8,139 bases of DNA from Candidatus Gastranaerophilales bacterium (GTDB lineage: Bacteria > Cyanobacteriota > Vampirovibrionia > Gastranaerophilales > Gastranaerophilaceae): contig CAJONH010000209.1 in NCBI GenBank assembly GCA_905235825.1, positions 1 through 8,139 of the forward strand. The letters run 5' to 3'. The notes beneath the pieces were generated by a model. It ran no database searches. It was given only the letters and a program-made list of their open reading frames with translations, and was not told the origin of the DNA. The position numbers were made by a program, and so were the translations under genes. Within the stretch, counting starts at the first letter, position 1. Each line of letters begins with the position of its first letter. Shown here one piece after another: positions 1 through 6,148 of the stretch.

Positions 1-54
1 ACGGGCTTTCTCTGTCGTTTCATTAAAAATTTTTAAATAAGTTCGTCAATGGTC

Positions 55-82
55 TTGCTTATTTGTATTTCTTTTTTATATT
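55..82 (+). promoter_or_regulatory. Possible promoter of the lepA cluster
   Basis: A TTGCTT (-35-like) at 55-60 lies 16 bases before a TATATT (-10-like) at 77-82, which differs from TATAAT at one position. A start of transcription near base 90 would leave a leader of about 70 bases before lepA. The region is so AT-rich that such matches arise easily by chance, so this is a candidate only. The first bases of the window (1-50) hold no gene I can support. Confidence 0.3.
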
Positions 83-84
83 GT

Positions 85-103
85 TGCTATATAAATTATA
101 GCA
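85..103. repeat. Perfect 7+7 inverted repeat in the lepA leader
   Basis: TGCTATA at 85-91 and TATAGCA at 97-103 are exact reverse complements separated by the five bases TAAAT. The symmetry and its position just downstream of the candidate -10 suggest an operator for a dimeric regulator. No U-tract follows on either strand, so it does not look like an intrinsic terminator. The stem is AT-rich and would be weak as RNA. The binding factor is unknown. Confidence 0.45.
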
Positions 104-161
104 TACGATTATCTAAATTAAATATATTTGCAAAGAACTTTGTCTGTAATAAACTAAAAGT

Positions 162-1964
162 ATGAAATATATAGAGAATGTAAGAAATTTTTGCATAATT
201 GCACATATTGATCATGGAAAATCCACTTTGGCAGACAGATTGCTTGAAAAAACAGGTACAATCGCCGAACGTGATATGCAGGAGCAGCTCCTTGACAGTA
301 TGGATATAGAGCGTGAACGTGGTATTACAATAAAATTAAATGCCGCAAGAATGAATTATAAAGCTAAAAACGGCAAAGAATATATATTAAATCTTATAGA
401 TACTCCCGGACACGTAGATTTCAGTTATGAGGTTTCACGCTCTCTTGCGGCATGCGAAGGGGCATTGTTAATTGTTGATGCAACACAGGGTGTTGAAGCT
501 CAAACCCTTTCGAATGTTTACCTCGCCGCAGAACAAAATCTTGAAATCATACCCGTTATTAATAAAATTGATTTGCCTTCTGCCGACGTAGAACGTGTAA
601 GAGATGAAATAGAAGAAGTACTGGGGATAGATGCTTCAATGGCAATACCTGTCAGTGCTAAAGAGGGCAGGGGAATTGATGAAGTTTTGGAAGCTGTTGT
701 CGATTTTATTCCGCCTCCCGTTGATACCTCTGACAAACCTTTAAGAGCATTGGTTTTTGATAGTGCTTATGACCAGTATTTGGGTACTTTGTGCTTTTTT
801 AAGGTGGTTGACGGAAATATAAAACTCGGCGATAAAATTAAATTTATGGCTTCGGGAAAAGAATATGAAATTACCGAACTGGGTTATTTAAATCCGAACA
901 GAGTTCCCGTTAAAGAGCTTAAAACAGGCGATGTAGGCTATATGGGCTGTTCTATAAAAGAAATAACAAGATTTGTCGGGGATACAATTACCCACGTGGA
1001 AAATGGTGCCGATGAACCTCTTGAAGGTTATAAAGAGGCTCTGCCTATGGTATTTTCAGGGTTATATCCCGTAGATAATGACCGGTATCAAGACTTAAAA
1101 GAAGCTCTTGAAAAATTAAAATTAAATGATTCCAGTATAACTTTTGAGCCTGAAACTTCATCTGCTCTCGGTTTTGGTTTCAGATGCGGTTTTTTGGGTA
1201 TGCTTCACATGGAAATAGCTCAGGAACGCTTGGAACGTGAATATGATTTATCACTTGTAACTACTGCTCCCAGTGTTATATACAGAGTTCATAAGACAAA
1301 CGGTGAAGTTATTGAAATTGATAACCCCGCTAATCTTCCCGATGCACAATATCGTGATTATATTGAAGAACCTTACGTTAAAGCGTCAATTATAACTCCT
1401 AACGAATATGTCGGCTTATTAATGGAGCTGGCACAATCGAAAAGGGGAATTTTTCAAAATATGACATACCTTGATAAAGTCAGGGTTTCACTGCATTATG
1501 AAATTCCTTTGAGCGAAATTATTACCGATTTTTATGACCAATTAAAATCCCGTTCAAAAGGATATGCCAGTCTTGATTATGAGTTCAGCGATTATAAACG
1601 TTCCGATTTGGTTAAACTTGACATTCTTCTTGCAGGGGAAATTGTTGACGCACTTAGTGCTATAGTTCATAAAGACAGTGCCTTTTATGTCGGTCAAAAA
1701 TTAACAACAAAATTAAAAGATATAATACCGAGGCAGATGTTTGAAGTTGCAATTCAGGCGGCAATCGGAGGAAGAATTATTGCAAGAACCAATATTAAAG
1801 CATTAAGAAAAAGCGTTCTGGATAAATGTTACGGCGGTGATATAACACGTAAAAGAAAACTTCTCGAAAAACAAAAACGTGGTAAAAAACGTATGAAAGC
1901 AGTAGGCAGAGTTGAGGTTCCGCAAGAAGCATTCATGGCTGTTTTAAGTTTGAATGATGAATAA
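162..1964 (+). CDS. lepA: Elongation factor 4 (LepA), ribosomal translocation GTPase
   Basis: This is a full-length LepA of 600 aa, the usual family size. LepA/EF4 is a GTPase related to EF-G that binds the ribosome and can reverse or reset translocation; it is also linked to ribosome assembly. The GTPase motifs are all present: P-loop AHIDHGKST at residues 14-22, switch I RERGITIK at 51-58 with Thr56, DTPGH at 80-84, NKID at 134-137 and SAK at 165-167. The beta-barrel domain II follows (about 190-275), then the EF-G-like domains III and V, including GFGFRCGFLGMLHMEI. The LepA-specific C-terminal domain ends in a Lys/Arg-rich stretch that contacts the ribosome (CYGGDITRKRKLLEKQKRGK). The start is firm because an in-frame TAA lies at 150-152. 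No clear Shine-Dalgarno sequence precedes it. It is first in a four-gene plus-strand cluster. Confidence 0.97.
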   Translation: MKYIENVRNFCIIAHIDHGKSTLADRLLEKTGTIAERDMQEQLLDSMDIERERGITIKLNAARMNYKAKNGKEYILNLIDTPGHVDFSYEVSRSLAACEGALLIVDATQGVEAQTLSNVYLAAEQNLEIIPVINKIDLPSADVERVRDEIEEVLGIDASMAIPVSAKEGRGIDEVLEAVVDFIPPPVDTSDKPLRALVFDSAYDQYLGTLCFFKVVDGNIKLGDKIKFMASGKEYEITELGYLNPNRVPVKELKTGDVGYMGCSIKEITRFVGDTITHVENGADEPLEGYKEALPMVFSGLYPVDNDRYQDLKEALEKLKLNDSSITFEPETSSALGFGFRCGFLGMLHMEIAQERLEREYDLSLVTTAPSVIYRVHKTNGEVIEIDNPANLPDAQYRDYIEEPYVKASIITPNEYVGLLMELAQSKRGIFQNMTYLDKVRVSLHYEIPLSEIITDFYDQLKSRSKGYASLDYEFSDYKRSDLVKLDILLAGEIVDALSAIVHKDSAFYVGQKLTTKLKDIIPRQMFEVAIQAAIGGRIIARTNIKALRKSVLDKCYGGDITRKRKLLEKQKRGKKRMKAVGRVEVPQEAFMAVLSLNDE

Positions 1965-1972
1965 TATTAATC

Positions 1973-1976
1973 GGAG
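1973..1976 (+). promoter_or_regulatory. Ribosome binding site of the deaminase gene
   Basis: GGAG at 1973-1976 lies 8 bases before ATG 1985. An in-frame GTG at 1976 overlaps this Shine-Dalgarno sequence and would add MCL to the protein, but it has no ribosome binding site of its own. The ATG at 1985 is therefore the better start. Confidence 0.75.
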
Positions 1977-1984
1977 TGTGCCTT

Positions 1985-2545
1985 ATGAAAAGATTTTTAA
2001 AAGCCTTTTGCACTAAGCATGTTATCTCTAACGAAAAAATCGATAATAAAAAAGTAGAAACAGCGTGTAAAATAATTGCCGAATTACAGAAGGAAATGCA
2101 AGCATTTATCTGCTGCGGGTCAGGGCCTTTTGTAGCTGCAATTTATGATGAAAAAGGCAATCAAATTGTAAAGACCGCTAATTCGGTTGTTAATGAACAT
2201 TGTTCAAATAATCATGCAGAAATGAATGCAATTAAAATGGCAGAAGAAAAATTTAATACTTATGACCTTTCACCGTATAATTTAAAATTATATGTAACGG
2301 CAGAACCTTGTATTATGTGTCTTGGCGGTATAATGTGGTCGGGAATTAAAGAAATATATTACGGAGTTCCCACTTCTTCCGTCGAAAAAATAACGGGATT
2401 TGATGAAGGATTTAAGCCTAATTGGTTTAAAGAATTTAAAAAAAGAGGAATTACGGTATACGGAAATATCGAAATTGAACTGGGCGAACAAGAATTGAAT
2501 AAATATATAAAAGAAAATCGAAAAGTTTATAATCCGGAAAGATAA
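1985..2545 (+). CDS. Nucleoside/guanine deaminase family protein (GuaD-like)
   Basis: This 186-aa protein belongs to the zinc-dependent cytidine/deoxycytidylate deaminase superfamily. Zinc ligands are visible as His77 in HAE (77-79) and Cys109 and Cys112 in PCIMC (108-112), with Glu79 as the proton shuttle. The GPF segment at 47-49, the sequence LYVTAEPCIMCLGGIMWSG and the GFDEGF segment after the PCxxC helix resemble Bacillus GuaD-type guanine deaminases more than the tRNA adenosine deaminase TadA. The likely reaction is hydrolytic deamination of guanine to xanthine, but substrate cannot be fixed from sequence; TadA-like or another nucleobase activity remains possible. About 25 residues before the catalytic fold are weakly conserved in appearance. 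The gene starts 20 bases after lepA and ends 5 bases before rpe, so it is probably co-transcribed. The cell should act on this substrate in the cytoplasm, as no signal peptide or membrane segment is seen. Confidence 0.82.
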   Translation: MKRFLKAFCTKHVISNEKIDNKKVETACKIIAELQKEMQAFICCGSGPFVAAIYDEKGNQIVKTANSVVNEHCSNNHAEMNAIKMAEEKFNTYDLSPYNLKLYVTAEPCIMCLGGIMWSGIKEIYYGVPTSSVEKITGFDEGFKPNWFKEFKKRGITVYGNIEIELGEQELNKYIKENRKVYNPER

Positions 2546-2550
2546 ATAAA

Positions 2551-3192
2551 ATGAATAGAATAATTATTTCACCTTCAATTTTATCAAGTGATTTTGCAAA
2601 ACTCGGCAGTGAAATAAAAATGCTGGAGGAAAACGGTGCTGATTGGATTCATATAGATGTTATGGATGGACATTTTGTACCTAATTTAACTATAGGGGCA
2701 CCTGTTGTTAAAGCGTTAAAAAAAGTTTCTTCCATACCTTTGGATGTTCATTTAATGATTGATAATCCGCAAAAATATATTAAAGATTTTGCTCTTGCAG
2801 GTTCGGATATAATAACTTTCCATTATGAAGCGGTAAAAAAAGACAGCATGGATGTAATAAAAGAAATTCATTCATACGGGCTGAAAGCAGGTATTTCAAT
2901 TAAACCAAAAACAAGACCTTCCGAAATATTTGAATATATTGATATTGTTGATTTAATTCTTGTTATGACCGTTGAACCGGGGTTCGGCGGTCAAAAATTT
3001 ATGAGTGATTGTGCCGATAAAATAAAAGAAATAATACCAAAATTAAAAAAGGAAATAATAATAGAAGTTGACGGCGGAATTAATGATAAAACTGCCGAAT
3101 ATTGTATTAAATGCGGTGCAAATGCACTTGTTTCAGGTAATTATATATTTTCAAGCAATAACATAAAACAGGCAATAGAGGCATTGAGATAA
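2551..3192 (+). CDS. rpe: Ribulose-phosphate 3-epimerase
   Basis: This 213-aa TIM-barrel enzyme interconverts D-ribulose 5-phosphate and D-xylulose 5-phosphate in the pentose phosphate pathway. It is full length (family about 210-230 aa). Family signatures are clear: SPSILSSDF near the N-terminus, HIDVMDGHFVPNLTIG at 34-49, DVHLM at 65-69, MTVEPGFGGQKF at 139-150 and EVDGGI at 172-177. Metal ligands are expected to be His34, Asp36, His67 and Asp174, with Asp36 and Asp174 as the acid/base pair. The phosphate-binding loop SGNYIF (195-200) is also present. The start ATG lies 5 bases after the deaminase stop, with GGAAAG at 2536-2541 as a ribosome binding site inside the preceding gene. The stop TAA is followed directly by the nagA ATG in the same reading frame. 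Confidence 0.96.
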   Translation: MNRIIISPSILSSDFAKLGSEIKMLEENGADWIHIDVMDGHFVPNLTIGAPVVKALKKVSSIPLDVHLMIDNPQKYIKDFALAGSDIITFHYEAVKKDSMDVIKEIHSYGLKAGISIKPKTRPSEIFEYIDIVDLILVMTVEPGFGGQKFMSDCADKIKEIIPKLKKEIIIEVDGGINDKTAEYCIKCGANALVSGNYIFSSNNIKQAIEALR

Positions 3193-4122
3193 ATGTATAT
3201 TTCACAAGGACTTGTAGAACAGCATATCCATGGAGCATTCGGAATTGATTTTATGACTTGCAGTAATGATGCAATAATTGAAGCTGCAAGAAAACTGCAT
3301 AGCTGCGGTGTAACCGCTTTTTTCCCGACGGTTATGACCGATGATATTGCTAAAATAAAACAAAGAATTTCCGTTATAAAAAAAGCTATGTCCGTAAAAG
3401 ATAATAAATCTGCACAAATAGCAGGCATTCATTTGGAAGGGCCTTTTATTAATCCCGAAAAATCAGGTATACATCAAAAAGAATATATTCAACCTTTGGA
3501 TATTGATATTTTTAAAAATATAGAAGATGATGCGGTAAAAATAGTTACACTTGCTCCCGAACTTGATAAAAAAGGAAATTTTATTGATTATTTAAGAGCC
3601 AAAAATATAAAAGTTTCAGCGGGGCATTGTCTGGGAGCCGATTTATCAAAAGTCTGCCAGATAACTCATTTATATAATGCAATGGCAGGTTTTAACCATA
3701 GAACTCCTTCTACCGTCGTGAGTGCATTAACTTGTAATGAAATTTATACGGAAATTATTGCCGATTCAAAACACGTGAGTGATGATGTTTTAAAAATTAC
3801 TTTTAAACAAAAACCAATTGAAAAAATTCTTTTGATAAGCGATGCACTTCCCCTTGCTCATAGCGATAAAACGGAGCATATTTTTGCGGGACAGACTATT
3901 TATAATAAAAACGGAAACCTTGTTAATGAACAAGGAACAATTGCCGGCAGTTCAATGCTCTTATGCGATATAATAAAAAATATTACGGATAAAAAGTTAT
4001 TAACAATTGAAGAAGCTCTAAAAGCGGCATCTTATAATCAATTGAATTACCACGGATTAACAAGCAATATAAAAATTTATTGGAATGCAAAAAATGAAAT
4101 AGAAGAAATAGTTAACTGTTAA
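3193..4122 (+). CDS. nagA: Short N-acetylglucosamine-6-phosphate deacetylase (NagA-like)
   Basis: This 309-aa protein is an amidohydrolase of the NagA family, which removes acetate from N-acetylglucosamine 6-phosphate to give glucosamine 6-phosphate during amino-sugar and cell-wall recycling. Recognisable motifs are HIHGAFGIDFM with HxH at 11-13, GIHLEGPFINPEKSGIHQ with Glu82, GHC with His145, ITHLYNAM with His159, the stretch IIADSKHV, the catalytic-type LLISDA with Asp217, and GTIAGSS near 248-254. The core catalytic residues therefore look intact. It is shorter than the usual 380 or so residues. The HxH motif stands at residue 11 rather than near 60, so the N-terminal part of the beta-sandwich domain is missing, and the C-terminal half of that domain lacks the usual GxxADLVV segment. 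No upstream extension is possible because the codon before the ATG is the rpe stop. It could be an active minimal NagA or a relative with another substrate. AGAGG at 3177-3181 is a weak ribosome binding site, so translational coupling to rpe is likely. Confidence 0.82.
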   Translation: MYISQGLVEQHIHGAFGIDFMTCSNDAIIEAARKLHSCGVTAFFPTVMTDDIAKIKQRISVIKKAMSVKDNKSAQIAGIHLEGPFINPEKSGIHQKEYIQPLDIDIFKNIEDDAVKIVTLAPELDKKGNFIDYLRAKNIKVSAGHCLGADLSKVCQITHLYNAMAGFNHRTPSTVVSALTCNEIYTEIIADSKHVSDDVLKITFKQKPIEKILLISDALPLAHSDKTEHIFAGQTIYNKNGNLVNEQGTIAGSSMLLCDIIKNITDKKLLTIEEALKAASYNQLNYHGLTSNIKIYWNAKNEIEEIVNC

Positions 4123-5012
4123 AAATTTGACATTTCTTGTAAACGCTTAATTCGGTCATTAATATCGGGATGAGTAGAAAATAAATCACCCCAAATATCC
4201 TTTTTTAAAGGATTAGAAATATATAAAGGAGCTACAGCTTCATTTGCCATTGGCATTTCACTTCCATCACGGCTTATTCTGTACAGAGCTTTAGCAAGTA
4301 ATTGAGGATTACCGCAAATTTGACCGCCTGTTGCATCCGCCATATATTCCCGTGAGCGTGAAACAGCCATTCTTATTAATAAACCTATAAAAGGTGCTAA
4401 TATTGATGTGGCTAAACCTATGATTAATAAAACCGATGAATTAGAATTATTTGAATTTTTTCTCGATGAATTTCTTATTGAAGCATTACGCATAAAAGAA
4501 GCCATTATTGTAATAAATCCGACCATTGTACCTATAAAACCGGTTATTAGTATATCTTTATGAACAATATGAGAAAGTTCATGTCCGATTACACCGCTTA
4601 TTTCATCAAGCGGAACTTTTTTTAATAATCCTGACGTAACAACAACGGCAGCATCCTTTTGACTTCTTCCCGTTGCAAAGGCATTTAAAGCCGAACTGTT
4701 TATATAATACAATTCAGGCATAATTATTCCGTTTCTTTCGCACATATCCTGAACCATATCGTAATATTGAGGGAAATCTTTTTTACTCATGGGAATTGCG
4801 TGTTGTGATTTCAAAACAATACTTTTTGAGAAAAAATAGGAAACAAAATTTATAATTGCCGCAATAATCCCTGTAATTATTATACCGTCCATACCAAGAC
4901 CAAACATTTCCGTAATTAAATATCCGAAAAATAAAATAATTACACTAATTAACAACATAAAAAATAAAAGTTTAAGTTCGTTTGCGAAAATAGTTTTATC
5001 AGCAGTATTCAT
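4119..5012 (-). CDS. htpX: HtpX-family membrane zinc metalloprotease (M48)
   Basis: This 297-aa inner-membrane protease belongs to peptidase family M48B. HtpX degrades misfolded or damaged membrane proteins at the cytoplasmic face. The zinc motif HELSH is at 144-148, with His144 and His148 as ligands and Glu145 as the catalytic base; the third ligand is expected to be Glu222 in the REYMADATGG segment. Four hydrophobic segments are seen at about 13-33, 42-61, 153-173 and 193-215, the standard HtpX plan. The conserved LNAFATGR segment (109-116) precedes the active site. A Ser/Asn-rich linker at about 177-193 separates TM3 from TM4. The start ATG is preceded by AGGA with a 7-base spacing. It lies 19 bases downstream of the AI-2E-family gene and is probably in its operon. 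Its stop overlaps the stop of the convergent nagA-like gene. Confidence 0.95.
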   Translation of the reverse strand: MNTADKTIFANELKLLFFMLLISVIILFFGYLITEMFGLGMDGIIITGIIAAIINFVSYFFSKSIVLKSQHAIPMSKKDFPQYYDMVQDMCERNGIIMPELYYINSSALNAFATGRSQKDAAVVVTSGLLKKVPLDEISGVIGHELSHIVHKDILITGFIGTMVGFITIMASFMRNASIRNSSRKNSNNSNSSVLLIIGLATSILAPFIGLLIRMAVSRSREYMADATGGQICGNPQLLAKALYRISRDGSEMPMANEAVAPLYISNPLKKDIWGDLFSTHPDINDRIKRLQEMSNF

Positions 5013-5031
5013 TGATATTCCTGTTCTAATT

Positions 5032-6057
5032 TTACTCCATATTTTTCATATAAACTTCTTCTATAAGAACAACAACTGTAGCTGCAATAGCAGGTGCAAA
5101 TATAACTCCTACGACTCCCATATATTTTGCCGCTAAAAATAAGAATAAGTATATAACCAGAGGATGCAAATCCAAAAACTTACTGAAAACATAAGGTCTT
5201 ACAAAATTATTTTCCGCTAATTGAGCTGAGGCAAAAATTACGGCAGTTAAAATTAATACCAATGGCCCCGATTTAAATACCGTAACCATACAAATTAAAA
5301 AAGCAATAACAGGCCCTACAACGGGAATAATGTCAAATACTGCGGAAATTAATCCAAGCAAAAGCGCATATTCGTTTTTTAGAATAAAAAGACCTATTGT
5401 TATTATAATACCGACACTTGCCATTGTCATAATTTGTGCAATAACATAACCGCCGCTTCGAGCTGCTATAACTTCAACTATATCAGCTGTTCGTTTTCTT
5501 ATATCTTTAGGAAATAATTTTAATGCAGCAGCCCTTATTTTTGCACCGTCTACCATAAAATAATAAATGATAAGTATGGATACCAATAAATAAATAAAAG
5601 CACTTCCTATATTTTTACCTGCATTTATGGTTTCAGAAAGAATTTTGGAGCTGGTAACCGATACGGAAGAAATAACTCCACCGATATCAAGCTGTGCAAA
5701 ATTCAATTGGCTTATTATATTTGAAGAATTTATAAAATTTATTACGTTGTTAACATACTGCGGAAAATTCTTTGCAAAAGAATTTATTTCGTGAGTTCCT
5801 ATTACAATTATAGGAACAAAAAAAGCACAAACAAATAAAAGAGCTGCCAGTAATACTATTGCACCTGCCGCTTTTCGTGAAAACCGAGGCATTAATTTTT
5901 TTACAAGCGGTTCTAATGAACACGCTATTACAAACGATGCAAAAAACATTAGTGCTATTTCGGGAATGTTAAATATAAATACTGTAAAAAGGATTATCCC
6001 TATAATAAATAATATATTTCGTGGGGTTATATATTTTTGGAACACATTTTCAAACAT
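5032..6057 (-). CDS. AI-2E/PerM-family membrane transporter
   Basis: This 341-aa multi-pass protein belongs to the AI-2E family transporter group (TqsA/PerM/YdiK-type). Members have been proposed to export small molecules, including autoinducer-2 or, in some cases, sodium; the substrate here cannot be inferred. Hydrophobic segments are at about 14-47 (two), 64-87, 152-169, 203-226, 230-260, 264-287 and 308-335. The extended soluble-like segment at about 88-150 between TM3 and TM4 and the family motif FDIIPVVGPVIAF (241-253) are diagnostic, as is the C-terminal NNFVRPYV...GVVGVIFAPAIAA region. The ribosome binding site AGGAAAG (plus-strand 6062-6068) is well placed before ATG 6057. It is the first gene of a two-gene minus-strand unit with htpX. 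Confidence 0.9.
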   Translation of the reverse strand: MFENVFQKYITPRNILFIIGIILFTVFIFNIPEIALMFFASFVIACSLEPLVKKLMPRFSRKAAGAIVLLAALLFVCAFFVPIIVIGTHEINSFAKNFPQYVNNVINFINSSNIISQLNFAQLDIGGVISSVSVTSSKILSETINAGKNIGSAFIYLLVSILIIYYFMVDGAKIRAAALKLFPKDIRKRTADIVEVIAARSGGYVIAQIMTMASVGIIITIGLFILKNEYALLLGLISAVFDIIPVVGPVIAFLICMVTVFKSGPLVLILTAVIFASAQLAENNFVRPYVFSKFLDLHPLVIYLFLFLAAKYMGVVGVIFAPAIAATVVVLIEEVYMKNME

Positions 6058-6091
6058 TTTTCTTTCCTGCTTACTAAATCATATTAAAAAT

Positions 6092-6120
6092 ATAATAAAC
6101 AAATTATTTTGTATATACAA
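6092..6120 (-). promoter_or_regulatory. Candidate promoter for the AI-2E/htpX unit
   Basis: Read on the minus strand, TTGTAT (6120-6115) is followed by a 17-base spacer and TATTAT (6097-6092), which differs from the -10 consensus at one position. The spacing is ideal, but the -35 matches the consensus only in its TTG. The predicted start of transcription would be about 28 bases before the ATG. Confidence 0.4.
6109..6120. repeat. Perfect 12-bp palindrome TTGTATATACAA
   Basis: TTGTATATACAA is its own reverse complement and lies in the middle of the divergent spacer, overlapping the candidate minus-strand -35. This is the usual place and form of an operator for a dimeric repressor or activator acting on both genes. 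In such AT-rich DNA a chance palindrome of this size is possible. Confidence 0.4.
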
Positions 6121-6148
6121 TTTTATATTTTTGTGTTTTTATTTAAGT

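Larger units (their letters stand above)
6058..6148. promoter_or_regulatory. Divergent intergenic promoter region
   Basis: This 91-base AT-rich spacer separates the minus-strand AI-2E-family gene from the plus-strand PLP-enzyme gene, so promoters must run outward in both directions unless transcription comes from further away. On the plus strand TATAAT at 6091-6096 is an exact -10 match, but no good -35 stands at the right distance. The 12-bp palindrome lies in the middle. No gene is seen in it. Confidence 0.5.

Noticed and set aside
1..23. Possible start of a minus-strand gene (ATG at 23-21, reading MKRQRKP off the left edge), or a tail of a plus-strand gene ending near 36 or 40.
   Set aside because: Only about 7 codons are visible, there is no ribosome binding site, and three frames give equally short open stretches, so no gene can be supported.
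518..736. Minus-strand open frame inside lepA (Ser-rich 72 aa), with similar frames at 2288-2491, 3141-3432, 6547-6732 and 6950-7178.
   Set aside because: These are shadows of well-supported genes on the other strand or frame, with no recognisable domain and no start signals.
1976..1984. GTG start adding MCL to the deaminase.
   Set aside because: The GTG overlaps the GGAG that serves ATG 1985, so it has no ribosome binding site of its own.
5966..6148. In-frame upstream extension of the PLP-enzyme gene (61 extra residues).
   Set aside because: It overlaps the start of the opposite-strand AI-2E gene, reads as AT-rich hydrophobic filler, and relatives begin near the Met at 6149.
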